A stretch of 64,000 nucleotides of DNA from Paracidovorax wautersii (GTDB taxonomy: Bacteria; Pseudomonadota; Gammaproteobacteria; Burkholderiales; Burkholderiaceae_C): NCBI RefSeq assembly GCF_900113035.1, contig NZ_FONX01000016.1:53623-117622 (forward strand), given 5' to 3'. The notes under the pieces are model-generated. The model was not told where the DNA came from. It made no database searches and saw only the letters and a list, made by a program, of their open reading frames with translations. The position numbers and the translations under genes are program-made. Shown one piece after another: positions 40,005-50,619 of the stretch (the stretch's first letter is position 1; every line of letters starts with the position of its first letter).

Positions 40005-41177
40005 TCAATCGGGTTTTGCGAATGCTTGCCAAACGTTGCGTTTGCTCAAGGTCTCTTCACGCTTGGGCTCGCGCGCGCTGCCGCGCCCGAACCCGGCCGC
40101 GCGGCGCCTGCCCGGCCACCCACCACGCCACCACGCCACCGCGCCCCAGCCGGCCAGCACCGCCCCGGCGGGAAACACCGGCGGCCACCACAGCCCGCGC
40201 TGGAACAGCAGCCACGAGGCGCCCACCGCGCCTGCGGCCAGCAGCAGGGCGAACGGCGCCGCCACCACGGGCCAGCGCCAGCCGGCGGCCAGCAGCAGGG
40301 GCAGCGCTAGCATCAGCACCACCGGCGACCAGCCGGAGTCCACGCTGCGCAGGCGCGCGCCGGTGAGCTGGTTGTCGATCAGCGTGGCATGCAGCTCCAT
40401 GGGCGGGAACGGGCGCGCATCGCTCCAGCCCCAGCTGAAGGGGGAGCGCAGGCCCGCCTGCACGGCGCCGACGAGCACCACCTTGCCCCGGAAGAAGTCC
40501 GGCGGCAGCCGGCCGGGCAGGAGCGCGGCCTCGTAGGGCAGCGTGTCGAAAGTGCCCGGCGGCCCGCGATAGACCACGTATTCGGAGGGCGCCGCCGCCC
40601 GCGCCTCCCGCGCGGCGCGGGCATCGGCCAGGGCTGCCAGGCGGCTCGCCAGGCTGTGGACGTGCACCGAGGCCCGGCGCACCACGCCGTCGCCATCGGG
40701 CTGCAGCGACGCATCGCCCACCAGCGCCCCCGCGGAGACGAAGCGCCGCAGCGGCCTGCCGGCGTCGCCCGCCCCCTCGGCGGGCAGCACCACCGCGGAC
40801 GATGCGGCGATGGCCTGCTCGAAAGCCGCGTCGTCCTCGGGCGTCGAAGGCTCCGAGAACGGCAGGTCGAACCCCACCGCGGCCGCGCCGCCGGCATGCA
40901 GCCGCTGGAGCAGCCGCGCATGCGTGCGCCGCTCGGGCAAGCTGGAGGGCGACGCGCCGTCCACGGCCAGCAGCACCACGGGCAGCGTGCTGCGGCCGGG
41001 CGCGGACAGCCGCGTGAAGGCGTCGAAGGCCATCGTCTCCAGCCGGTTCCAGGGCTGCGACAGGCTGGCGGCCCAGACCAGCAGCACGGCCAGCGCGCCC
41101 ACCGCCGCCACCTGCGCGAAAGGCGGCCGGCGCGCCCGCAGGCGCCTGGCCGAAAAGAGGAACGGAATACCTCGCAT
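40005..41177 (-). CDS. CHASE2-domain membrane protein lacking an output domain
   Basis: This ~390-residue protein has one N-terminal membrane helix (~25-45), an extracytoplasmic CHASE2 sensor domain (~50-285, with LPVVLLAVDG, GFDLPFSEPS, FFRGKVVLVG) and three C-terminal membrane helices. A basic ~35-residue tail follows and the protein then stops. CHASE2 normally precedes a kinase, cyclase or diguanylate cyclase; none is present or encoded nearby. The start is uncertain (ATG 41177 or GTG 41201; neither has a strong ribosome site). It may signal through a partner protein or act as a transmembrane binding protein. Confidence 0.85.
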   Translation of the reverse strand: MRGIPFLFSARRLRARRPPFAQVAAVGALAVLLVWAASLSQPWNRLETMAFDAFTRLSAPGRSTLPVVLLAVDGASPSSLPERRTHARLLQRLHAGGAAAVGFDLPFSEPSTPEDDAAFEQAIAASSAVVLPAEGAGDAGRPLRRFVSAGALVGDASLQPDGDGVVRRASVHVHSLASRLAALADARAAREARAAAPSEYVVYRGPPGTFDTLPYEAALLPGRLPPDFFRGKVVLVGAVQAGLRSPFSWGWSDARPFPPMELHATLIDNQLTGARLRSVDSGWSPVVLMLALPLLLAAGWRWPVVAAPFALLLAAGAVGASWLLFQRGLWWPPVFPAGAVLAGWGAVAWWRGGWPGRRRAAGFGRGSAREPKREETLSKRNVWQAFAKPD

Positions 41178-41354
41178 GGGCAAAGTATGGTGCCGCGCCA
41201 CCGGCGGCCGGGAACGAAATGCATCAAGGCCTACGCGCCAGCAACAGGCCCGACGCGGCGCAGGGGCGCGTTCCTACAGCCACACGGCGCGTTCGGAGTT
41301 ACAACCGGAACCATGCTTTCTGCACAGCGGACCCCAGCGCCAGCGCGCCCAGCC

Positions 41355-42227
41355 ATGACATCCACCTCCGCCCGCCTGAAGATCGGCCTGTCCGCCTGCT
41401 TCTCGCACGCCGACCCCGCCCGCTCCCTCTTCACCAACAAGACGCTGCAGTACGTGGAGCAGTCCATCGCGCACTGGATCATGTCGGCCGGCGCCATGGT
41501 GGTGATGGTGCCCTGCCCCACCGGCGAGACGGCGCGCGGCGACGTCACGCTGGCGCATTACGCCGAATGGCTGGACGGGGTGGTGATGCATGGCGGCGCC
41601 GACGTCTGGCCCGGCAGCTATGGCGAGGTGCCGCTCAAGGACGCCTGGCTGGGCGACCGCGTGCGCGACCTCTACGACCTGGCCGTGGTCGAGGCCTTCG
41701 AGCAGGCGGGCAAGCCCATCTTCGGCGTCTGCCGCGGGCTGCAGCTCATCAACGTGGCCTTCGGCGGCACGCTCTACCAGGACATCGAGACCCAGCACCC
41801 CGGCGCGCAGCAGCACCGCAACGCCGTCACCTACGACCAGCATTTCCACGAGATCGACATGGTGCCGGGCACGCGGCTCTCGGCGCTCTACCCGCAGCAG
41901 GAGCGCGTGGTGGTCAACAGCATCCACCACCAGGGCATCAAGAACCTGGCGCCGGGCTTCGACGTGGAGGCCTGGAGCTACCCGGACGGCGTGCCCGAGG
42001 CGATCCGCCGCCGCCCCAGCCGGGGCAAGGGCTACATCGCGGCCACCCAGTGGCACCCGGAGTTCCGCGCCAAGGACACGGTGGCGCTGGACGACACGCC
42101 CATCCTGCAGGACTTCCTCGCCGCCTGCGCGATGGCCAAGGTGCGCCCCGCCCCCGGCCACAGTCCGTTCCAGATCCGCGACCGCGCTTCGCGGCTCTTG
42201 CGCCAGGCACTGCTGCTGCGCCGCTGA
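41355..42227 (+). CDS. Class I glutamine amidotransferase-like hydrolase (peptidase C26)
   Basis: This 290-residue protein has the catalytic FGVCRGLQLIN (nucleophile C) and WHPEF (His-Glu of the triad). It belongs to the gamma-glutamyl-gamma-aminobutyrate hydrolase group (PuuD-like), which releases GABA or another amine from a gamma-glutamyl conjugate. No other puu genes are near, so the substrate is open. The chosen ATG is at 41355; an upstream ATG at 41312 adds a basic leader with little merit. A hairpin repeat begins immediately after the stop. Confidence 0.88.
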   Translation: MTSTSARLKIGLSACFSHADPARSLFTNKTLQYVEQSIAHWIMSAGAMVVMVPCPTGETARGDVTLAHYAEWLDGVVMHGGADVWPGSYGEVPLKDAWLGDRVRDLYDLAVVEAFEQAGKPIFGVCRGLQLINVAFGGTLYQDIETQHPGAQQHRNAVTYDQHFHEIDMVPGTRLSALYPQQERVVVNSIHHQGIKNLAPGFDVEAWSYPDGVPEAIRRRPSRGKGYIAATQWHPEFRAKDTVALDDTPILQDFLAACAMAKVRPAPGHSPFQIRDRASRLLRQALLLRR

Positions 42228-42339
42228 GAGCCGCTCAAAAAGCCCTTCTGGCATCGTCGCCGCATCTTGCCGTAGCGCTGCTACTGCCTGCGATGCGGCG
42301 CCTCGCCAGAACCGCTTCGCCGGGCTTTGCGAGCCGCTC
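42228..42339. repeat. ~110-nt dispersed hairpin element, copy A
   Basis: A long imperfect inverted repeat fills the space between the convergent hydrolase and recQ genes. Outer arms GAGCCGCTC at both ends (palindromic apart from the centre) and AAAGCCC/GGGCTTT enclose TCTGGC...GCCAGA and a GC-rich core. The core is strongly similar to the element at 60440-60536 (shared TTGCCGTA, CTGCCTGCG, GCCAGAACCGCTTCGC). It may act as a bidirectional terminator here. Confidence 0.75.
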
Positions 42340-42357
42340 TGGAAATATGCGGCGTTC

Positions 42358-44220
<1,863 letters not shown>

Positions 44221-44235
44221 AACTCGAAGACTCTC

Positions 44236-44273
44236 TTTTTGATAGCTGGCAGCGCCCTGGGGATGGGCGCTGC
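44236..44273. repeat. Intergenic hairpin repeat of the AGCTATCAA family, copy 2
   Basis: TTTTTGATAGCTG is followed by GCAGCGCCC (44249-44257) and GGGCGCTGC (44265-44273), a 9-bp stem. It lies in the leader of recQ. The rest of the 300-nt gap up to the next gene at 44521 shows no gene or clear motif. Confidence 0.55.
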
Positions 44274-44520
44274 AGGCCGATAGGGCATGAATCCGCCGCC
44301 ACGGCCAGCCTGCCGGGCCGCCGTTGCGAAGGGGCTCTATTGTGCGCCGCCCGTGTGCCACCCGTGCAATGGCCGCAGACGCACAGCGACTTCGACGATT
44401 CGCAATGCGAATGGACCGCTCCGATTATTCAATTGGACGCAAATCGCCGCGGCCGACAAGATGCCCCCGAGCCGCACCCCAAGCAGGTGCCACGGCCGCC
44501 CCAAGACAAGGAGACAAGAC

Positions 44521-45501
44521 ATGCAGCGATTGATCAGGGCCACCCTGTTGGCCTGCGCCGTGGCGGCGACCAGCCTGCCCGCGCCCGCCCAGCAACCCGC
44601 GGCCTACCCCAGCACGCCCATCACCCTCATCGTGCCCTTCGCTGCCGGCAGCGGCACCGACGCCGTAGCCCGCACCGTAGGGCAGAAGCTGTCGGAGCGC
44701 CTGAAGCAGCCGGTGTTGGTGGACAACAAGCCGGGCGCCAACGCCCAGGTGGGCGCAGTGCTGGCGGCCCGGGCCAAGCCCGACGGCTACACGCTGTTCA
44801 TGACCACGAACACCTCGCACTCGGCCAATCCGGCTCTGTATTCCAGCCTCAAGTACGACCCCATCAAGGACTTCACGCCCGTGGCCCGCGTGGGCGAGCT
44901 GCCTTTCGCGCTCGCGGTGAGCCCGGCCCTGCCGGTGAAGACGCTGGCCGAATTCCTTGACTACGCCCGCGCCCGTCCCGGCACGTTGAGCTACGCCACG
45001 CCCAACAGCACCTCGCTGGTGGCCATGGAAACCATCAAGCGCATCGCCAAGGTGGACCTCCTGGGCGTGCCCTACAAGTCCAGCCCGCAGGCGCTCACCG
45101 ACCTGCTAGGCGGGCAGGTTCAGGCCTACGTGGTGGACCTGGGCTCAGGCAAGAGCATGCTCACAGGCGACAAGCTGCGCACGCTGGGCATCACCACCGC
45201 CCAGCCCTCGCCCCTGCTGCCGGGCGTGCCGCCCATCGGGCAGACGGTGAAGGGCTTCGACCTCACTTCCTGGAACGGCATCTTCGGCCCGGCCGGCATG
45301 CCGCCCGCCGTGGTGCAGCGCCTGAACACCGAGCTACAGGCCGTGCTGGCCGACAGGGACACGCAGGACAAGCTCGCGCAGATCGGCTTCCAGGTCTGGC
45401 CCAGCAAGACGCCCGAAGAATTCGCGCAGTACGTGGCGCAGCAGCTGGCGCACTGGCGGACGTTGATCCAGCAAGCCGGGATTCAGCCGACAACCCCCTG
45501 A
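44521..45501 (+). CDS. Bug/TctC-family periplasmic solute-binding receptor
   Basis: This 326-residue receptor has a signal peptide ending near APA-QQ (residue ~23), followed by ITLIVPFAAGSGTDAVA, VDNKPGANAQVG and YATPNSTS. It is preceded by AAGGAGACAAGAC-ATG, an ideal ribosome site. It opens the plus-strand cluster with a CoA transferase, cupin and acyl-CoA dehydrogenase, so it presumably captures the carboxylic acid that those enzymes activate and oxidise. The ligand is not determinable from sequence. Confidence 0.92.
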   Translation: MQRLIRATLLACAVAATSLPAPAQQPAAYPSTPITLIVPFAAGSGTDAVARTVGQKLSERLKQPVLVDNKPGANAQVGAVLAARAKPDGYTLFMTTNTSHSANPALYSSLKYDPIKDFTPVARVGELPFALAVSPALPVKTLAEFLDYARARPGTLSYATPNSTSLVAMETIKRIAKVDLLGVPYKSSPQALTDLLGGQVQAYVVDLGSGKSMLTGDKLRTLGITTAQPSPLLPGVPPIGQTVKGFDLTSWNGIFGPAGMPPAVVQRLNTELQAVLADRDTQDKLAQIGFQVWPSKTPEEFAQYVAQQLAHWRTLIQQAGIQPTTP

Positions 45502-45607
45502 GCGGCGGGGCGGCCCTTGCGCGGCATCTGCTGGTCTGGGCCGCGCCTATGCAAAGGCCTCGGGCGCAGGTGACACCGCCCAGCGGATCTGCCTAATGGG
45601 ACATGAC

Positions 45608-46867
45608 ATGACAGACGACTCTTCTTCCCCTGCTCAATCCGCACCCCGCACCGGCCCGCTGGCAGGTGTGCGGGTGCTCGATCTCACCTCGGTGATCATG
45701 GGGCCGTTCGCCACGCAGATCCTCGCGCAGCTGGGCGCGGAGGTGCTCAAGGTGGAAACGCCCGAGGGCGACAACATGCGCCACGTGGGGCCGATGCGCC
45801 ATGCGGGTATGGGCCACATCTTCCTGCACGCCAACGCCGGCAAGCAGAGCATCGCGCTGGATCTGAAGCATCCCGAAGGGCGCGAGGCGGCGCTGCGGCT
45901 GGCCGAGCAGTGCGACGTGCTCATCAGCAACGTGCGCCCGCAGGCGCTGGCCCGGCTGGGGCTGGATTACGAGACGGTGCGCGCGCGCAACCCGCGCATC
46001 GTCCACGTGAGCTGCTGCGGCTTCGACCAGGAGGGGCCGGATGCCGCACGCCCCGCCTACGACGACCTGATCCAGGGCGCCACCGGAATTCCCTGGCTGA
46101 TGCAGCAGTACGGCGCGCCGGAGCCATCGTATGCGCCGACCACGCTCTCGGACCGGGTGACCGGCCTGCACGCCGTCTATGCCGTGACGGCGGCGCTCTA
46201 CGCCCGCGAGAAGACGGGCCAGGGCCAAGCCATCGTCGTGCCCATGTTCGAGGCCATGGCGCAGTTCGTGCTGGGAGACCACATGGCGGGGCTGACCTTC
46301 GAGCCGCCGCTGGGCGAGCCCGGCTATGCCCGCCTGCTTACCGCGCACCGCAAGCCCTACGCCACGGCCGACGGCATGCTCTGCGTGCTGATCTACAACG
46401 ACAAGCACTGGCGCAGCTTCTTCGCCGCCATCGGCGAGGACGGCAGCCGCGGCCTGGCGCAGGACCCGCGATTCGCCACGCACAGCGCGCGCGCCGCGAA
46501 CATCGACGCCGTCTATGCCGAGGTGGCGCGCATCCTGCGCACGCGCACCACGGCCGCATGGCAGGCGCTGCTGGACACGGCCGACGTGCCCAACATGCCC
46601 ATGAATTCCCCCGCCGACCTGCTGCACAGCCCGCAGTTGCGCGCCACCGGCTTCATGCACGACACCGAGCACCCCAGCGAGGGCCCCATGCACGCCATGG
46701 CCCATCCCACGCGCTGGTCCTTCACGCCCCCGGCGCGCAGCCTGCCGCCCGCGCCGCGCCTGGGCGAGCACACCCGCAGCCTGCTGACCGGCGCCGGCTA
46801 TACGCCCGTGCAGATCGACGCGTTGCTGGCGCAGGGAGCCTGCCGCGCCGCCGAAGACAGCGCCTGA
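45608..46867 (+). CDS. CaiB/BaiF-family (class III) CoA transferase
   Basis: This ~419-residue enzyme of the formyl-CoA transferase family moves CoA between carboxylic acids. Visible features are the LDLTSVIMGPFATQILAQLGAEVLKVE N-terminal region and the catalytic aspartate D153 in AYDDLIQGATG. It probably activates the substrate brought in by the preceding Bug receptor. The start could be 45608 or the in-frame ATG at 45596; the former has GGGA six bases upstream. It is followed by a cupin after 32 nt. Confidence 0.93.
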   Translation: MTDDSSSPAQSAPRTGPLAGVRVLDLTSVIMGPFATQILAQLGAEVLKVETPEGDNMRHVGPMRHAGMGHIFLHANAGKQSIALDLKHPEGREAALRLAEQCDVLISNVRPQALARLGLDYETVRARNPRIVHVSCCGFDQEGPDAARPAYDDLIQGATGIPWLMQQYGAPEPSYAPTTLSDRVTGLHAVYAVTAALYAREKTGQGQAIVVPMFEAMAQFVLGDHMAGLTFEPPLGEPGYARLLTAHRKPYATADGMLCVLIYNDKHWRSFFAAIGEDGSRGLAQDPRFATHSARAANIDAVYAEVARILRTRTTAAWQALLDTADVPNMPMNSPADLLHSPQLRATGFMHDTEHPSEGPMHAMAHPTRWSFTPPARSLPPAPRLGEHTRSLLTGAGYTPVQIDALLAQGACRAAEDSA

Positions 46868-46899
46868 GCTTTCCGATCGATCACCTCCACGCCCAAGCC

Positions 46900-47310
46900 A
46901 TGACCACACCCAGCCCCCACTCCCGCTACCTGGTGCGCGCCGCCCAGGTGCCCGGCTACCAGCCGGCCAACCACCACCACACCGTGAACCAGCGCCTGAT
47001 CGGACCCGAGACCGTGGGCGCCCGGCAGATGGAAGTGCTGCTCGGCACCCTGCACAAGGGCGGCGGCGCGTTGCCGCATGCGCACCCAGGCATCGAGCAG
47101 GCCTGCTACCTGCTGGAGGGCACGGCCCGCGCCGAGGTGGAGGGCGAAGCCTTCGACATGGTGCCAGGCGACATGTGCTTCTTTCCGGCCGACCACATGC
47201 ACGTCTTCACCGTCACCAGCGCCGCGCCCGTGAAGCTGCTGGTGATCTACAGCCCACCCTACGGCGAGTCGCCCGACAAGGTGATCCGCCCGGCGGCGAA
47301 AGGCGTGTGA
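46900..47310 (+). CDS. Small cupin-domain protein
   Basis: This 136-residue single-domain cupin has a full set of metal-binding residues: PHAHPGIEQ in motif 1 and FPADHMHVF in motif 2. It is linked to its neighbours, and its stop TGA shares one base with the ATG of the acyl-CoA dehydrogenase gene. The family includes dioxygenases and isomerases as well as binding proteins. Its role in CoA-linked acid degradation is unknown. Confidence 0.9.
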   Translation: MTTPSPHSRYLVRAAQVPGYQPANHHHTVNQRLIGPETVGARQMEVLLGTLHKGGGALPHAHPGIEQACYLLEGTARAEVEGEAFDMVPGDMCFFPADHMHVFTVTSAAPVKLLVIYSPPYGESPDKVIRPAAKGV

Positions 47311-48473
47311 TGGACTTCGCCCTCTCGCCGGAACAGGAACAGATCCGGGACGCCATCGAGCGCGTCTGCGCGCCCTTCGACGCCGACTACTGGCTCGCGA
47401 AAGATCGCGATGGCGGCTTTCCTCACGACTTCCACCAGGCGCTGGCCGATGCCGGCTGGCTGGGCATCGCCATGCCCGAGGCCTACGGCGGTGCGGGCCT
47501 GGGCATCAGCGAGGCCGCGCTGATGATGCACACCATCGCCGCCACGGGCGCAGGCCTGTCGGGCGCCTCGGCCGTGCACATGAACATCTTCGGGCTGCAC
47601 CCGGTGGTGGTCTTCGGCACCGAAGAGCAGAAGGCGCGCTGGCTGCCACCGCTGATCCAGGGCCGCGACAAGGCCTGCTTCGGCGTGACCGAGCCCAACA
47701 CTGGTCTGAACACGCTCAAGCTCAAGACCCGCGCCGTGCGCGAGGGCGACCACTACGTGGTGCACGGCCAGAAGGTGTGGATCAGCACCGCCCAGGTGGC
47801 CAGCAAGATCCTGCTGCTGGCGCGTACCACGCCGGTGGAGGAATGCCGCGGCACCGAGGGCCTGAGCCTGTTCTACACCGACCTGGACCGCAGCACGGTG
47901 GAGGTGCGCGAGATCGAGAAGCTCGGCCGCAAGTGCGTGGATTCCAACCAGGTGTTCATCGACGGGCTGCGCATTCCCGTGGAAGACCGCGTGGGCGATG
48001 AAGGCAAGGGCTTCCAGTACATCCTGCACGGCCTCAACCCCGAGCGCATCCTGATCGCCAGTGAAGCCGTGGGCCTGGGCCGCGCGGCGCTGGCGCGCGC
48101 GGCCGGCTACGCGCAGGAGCGCGAGGTGTTCGGCCGCCCCATCGGGCAGAACCAGGGCATACAGCACCCTCTGGCGCAGTCGTGGATGGAGCTGGAGGCC
48201 GCGCACCTCATGGTGCACAAGGCCGCTTGGCTCTACGACCGGCACCAGCCCTGCGGCGCCGAAGCCAACGCCGCCAAGTACCTTTCGGCCGAGGCCTGCT
48301 ACCACGCCTGCGAGCGCGCCATCCTCACCCACGGGGGCATGGGCTACGCCAAGGAATACCACGTGGAGCGCTACCTGCGCGAATCGTGGATTCCGCGCCT
48401 CGCGCCCGTGAGCCCGCAGTTGATCCTGTGCTTCATCGCCGAGAAGGTGCTCGGCCTGCCGAAGTCTTACTGA
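47310..48473 (+). CDS. Acyl-CoA dehydrogenase family protein
   Basis: This 387-residue FAD enzyme matches acyl-CoA dehydrogenases in the N-terminal helical domain, CFGVTEPNTGLN loop, FGRPIGQNQGIQ and C-terminal GGMGYAKEYHVERYLRES. The YEGT segment that carries the catalytic glutamate in most members is replaced by a LAPVSPQ stretch, so the base may be another residue. It would introduce a 2,3-double bond into the acyl-CoA made by the preceding transferase. Translation is coupled to the cupin (TGATG overlap). Confidence 0.92.
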   Translation: MDFALSPEQEQIRDAIERVCAPFDADYWLAKDRDGGFPHDFHQALADAGWLGIAMPEAYGGAGLGISEAALMMHTIAATGAGLSGASAVHMNIFGLHPVVVFGTEEQKARWLPPLIQGRDKACFGVTEPNTGLNTLKLKTRAVREGDHYVVHGQKVWISTAQVASKILLLARTTPVEECRGTEGLSLFYTDLDRSTVEVREIEKLGRKCVDSNQVFIDGLRIPVEDRVGDEGKGFQYILHGLNPERILIASEAVGLGRAALARAAGYAQEREVFGRPIGQNQGIQHPLAQSWMELEAAHLMVHKAAWLYDRHQPCGAEANAAKYLSAEACYHACERAILTHGGMGYAKEYHVERYLRESWIPRLAPVSPQLILCFIAEKVLGLPKSY

Positions 48474-48547
48474 CCTCCCATTGGGCGGCTGCGCCGCTTC
48501 AGCGCCCTGGCTCCTCGGGCCCCGCAGCGGCTGGCATGATTCCCCGC

Positions 48548-49429
48548 ATGAAACTGCACCTGCTGCGCTATTTCGCCGTGCTGGCCGAGGAACTGCATTT
48601 CGGCCGGGCGGCAGAGCGGCTCGCCATCACCCAGCCACCGCTCAGCTCGGGCATCAAGGCGCTGGAGGACGAACTGGGCGTGAAGCTGTTCGACCGCAGC
48701 AGCAAGCACGTGGCGCTCACGCCCGCGGGCCTGGCCTACCTGGACGAAGTCCGCGTGGTGCTGGACCGCGTGGCGCGGGCGGGCGACACGGCGCGGGCCG
48801 TGGCAGCCGGCCGGCGCGGCCGGCTGGATATCGGCTTCACCGGCTCCATGGTCTACCGCGACATGCCGGCCATCGTGCGCGCCTTCGGCGAACGTGCGCC
48901 GGGCATCGAGGTGCACCTGCGCGAGATGTCGTCGCGCGAGCAGACCGAGGCGCTGCTGCACCGCCAGTTGCATGCCGGCTTCATCAATGCCCGCCTGGTG
49001 CCCTCGCCCCTGCGCAGCCTGCCCCTGGCGCCAGACCATTTCGTGGCCTGCCTGCCTCAGGACCACGCGCTGGCCAACGCCGCGCAGGTGGACCTGCATG
49101 CGCTGGCCGACGAGACCTTCGTGATGTTCGCGCGCGACGTGGCGCCAGCCAACCACGACAACGTGATCGCCCTCTTCCAACGGGCCGGCATCCAGCCGCA
49201 CACGCGCCACGCTGCGCGCCAGTGGCTGACCGTGGTGGCCCTGGTCGCCATGCGCATGGGCGTGGCGCTGGTGCCGGCCACGATGGCGCAGGCGGCGGTG
49301 CAGGGGGTGCGCTTCGTGCCCATCGCCCACCTGGAACATCCCACGGTAGGCGTGCTGGCCTGGCATGGCGACGCCATGACCCAGGCGCTGGAAACCTTTC
49401 TGGCAGTGGCCTCTGAGGGCCCGGGCTGA
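48548..49429 (+). CDS. LysR-family transcriptional regulator
   Basis: This 293-residue protein has an N-terminal winged HTH (LHLLRYFAVLAEELHFGRAAERLAITQPPLSSGIKALE) and a two-lobed effector domain. It is the last gene of the plus-strand acid-degradation cluster, 74 nt beyond the dehydrogenase, and likely controls it; however, LysR genes are usually divergent. The ATG at 48548 is preferred over one 12 nt upstream because it matches the MKLHLLRYF-type start typical of the family. Confidence 0.92.
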   Translation: MKLHLLRYFAVLAEELHFGRAAERLAITQPPLSSGIKALEDELGVKLFDRSSKHVALTPAGLAYLDEVRVVLDRVARAGDTARAVAAGRRGRLDIGFTGSMVYRDMPAIVRAFGERAPGIEVHLREMSSREQTEALLHRQLHAGFINARLVPSPLRSLPLAPDHFVACLPQDHALANAAQVDLHALADETFVMFARDVAPANHDNVIALFQRAGIQPHTRHAARQWLTVVALVAMRMGVALVPATMAQAAVQGVRFVPIAHLEHPTVGVLAWHGDAMTQALETFLAVASEGPG

Positions 49430-49453
49430 GGCCGCTTTTCCTACAATCGCGGG

Positions 49454-50518
49454 ATGAACCTGCCCCGCTACACCCGCGCCGCCCAACTGCCCGCCATCCT
49501 GGCCCAACGCATCGCCATCCTCGACGGCGCCATGGGCACCATGATCCAGCGCTTCAAGCTGGGCGAGGCCCAGTACCGGGGCGAGGGCTACCAGGGCGCG
49601 GACGGCGCGGGCGACCGGTTCAAGGACTTTCCGCGCGACGTGAAGGGCAACAACGAGCTGCTCTCGCTGACCCGGCCCGACGTGATCCGCGACATCCACG
49701 AGGCCTACCTGGCCGCGGGCGCCGACCTGATCGAGACCAACACCTTCGGCGCGACCACCATCGCGCAGGAGGACTACCACATGGCCGACCTGGCGCGCGA
49801 GATGAACCTCGCCTCGGCCAAGCTGGCGCGCGCGGCCTGCGACAAGTTCTCCACGCAGGACAAGCCCCGCTTCGTGGCCGGCGCCTTGGGGCCCACGCCC
49901 AAGACGGCCAGCATCAGCCCCGACGTGAACGACCCCGGCGCGCGCAACGTCGATTTCGAGCAGCTGCGCGCCGCCTACTACGAACAGACCGAAGCCCTGG
50001 TCGAAGGCGGCGCCGACGTGCTGCTGGTCGAAACCATCTTCGACACGCTCAACGCCAAGGCCGCGCTCTTCGCCATCGACGAATTCTTCGAAAACAGCGG
50101 CGAGCGCCTGCCCCTCATCATCAGCGGCACCGTCACCGACGCCTCCGGCCGCATCCTCTCGGGCCAGACCGTGACCGCCTTCTGGCACAGCGTGCGCCAC
50201 GCCCGCCCGCTGGCCGTGGGCCTCAATTGCGCGCTGGGCGCCACGCTGATGCGCCCCTACATCCAGGAGCTGAACCGGGTCGCCGAAGACACCTTCATCA
50301 GCTGCTACCCCAACGCCGGCCTGCCCAACCCCATGAGCGACACCGGCTTCGACGAGACGCCCGACGTCACGAGCCGCCTGGTGCATGAGTTCGCCGCCGA
50401 GGGCCTCGTGAACATCGTGGGCGGCTGCTGCGGCACCACGCCGGACCACATCGCCGCCATCGGCCGCGCCGTGGCGCCCGTGCCCACGCGCCGGCTGTTC
50501 TACCCCGAAGCGGCCTGA
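49454..50518 (+). CDS. metH: Methionine synthase, homocysteine-binding (methyl-acceptor) module only
   Basis: This 354-residue protein corresponds to the first domain of cobalamin-dependent methionine synthase. Zinc-binding cysteines C259 (GLNCALGA) and C325/C326 ([10 protein letters not shown]) are present, as are DGAMGTMIQ and ETNTFGA. It binds homocysteine and accepts the methyl group. The folate, cobalamin and reactivation domains are missing and are not encoded downstream, where an unrelated kinase begins. A split MetH with the larger part elsewhere is known in betaproteobacteria (recalled). Confidence 0.92.
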   Translation: MNLPRYTRAAQLPAILAQRIAILDGAMGTMIQRFKLGEAQYRGEGYQGADGAGDRFKDFPRDVKGNNELLSLTRPDVIRDIHEAYLAAGADLIETNTFGATTIAQEDYHMADLAREMNLASAKLARAACDKFSTQDKPRFVAGALGPTPKTASISPDVNDPGARNVDFEQLRAAYYEQTEALVEGGADVLLVETIFDTLNAKAALFAIDEFFENSGERLPLIISGTVTDASGRILSGQTVTAFWHSVRHARPLAVGLNCALGATLMRPYIQELNRVAEDTFISCYPNAGLPNPMSDTGFDETPDVTSRLVHEFAAEGLVNIVGGCCGTTPDHIAAIGRAVAPVPTRRLFYPEAA

Positions 50519-50619
50519 CGCCCGAAGCGGGCCGCCCGCGCTGCGGACCCGCCTTTCTCCTACCAGCCGGGCCGGCCGCCGCCGTTAACATCCGCCGTCC
50601 CTCACTCCGATGGCCTGCC

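Noticed and set aside
42228..42339. GAGCCGCTC at both ends read as a target-site duplication of a small insertion
   Set aside because: The 9-mer is itself almost palindromic, so it equally forms the base of the hairpin; copy B has inverted, not direct, ends.
49430..49453. Cobalamin or SAH riboswitch before the MetH module
   Set aside because: Only 24 nt separate it from the LysR gene; no room for a riboswitch.
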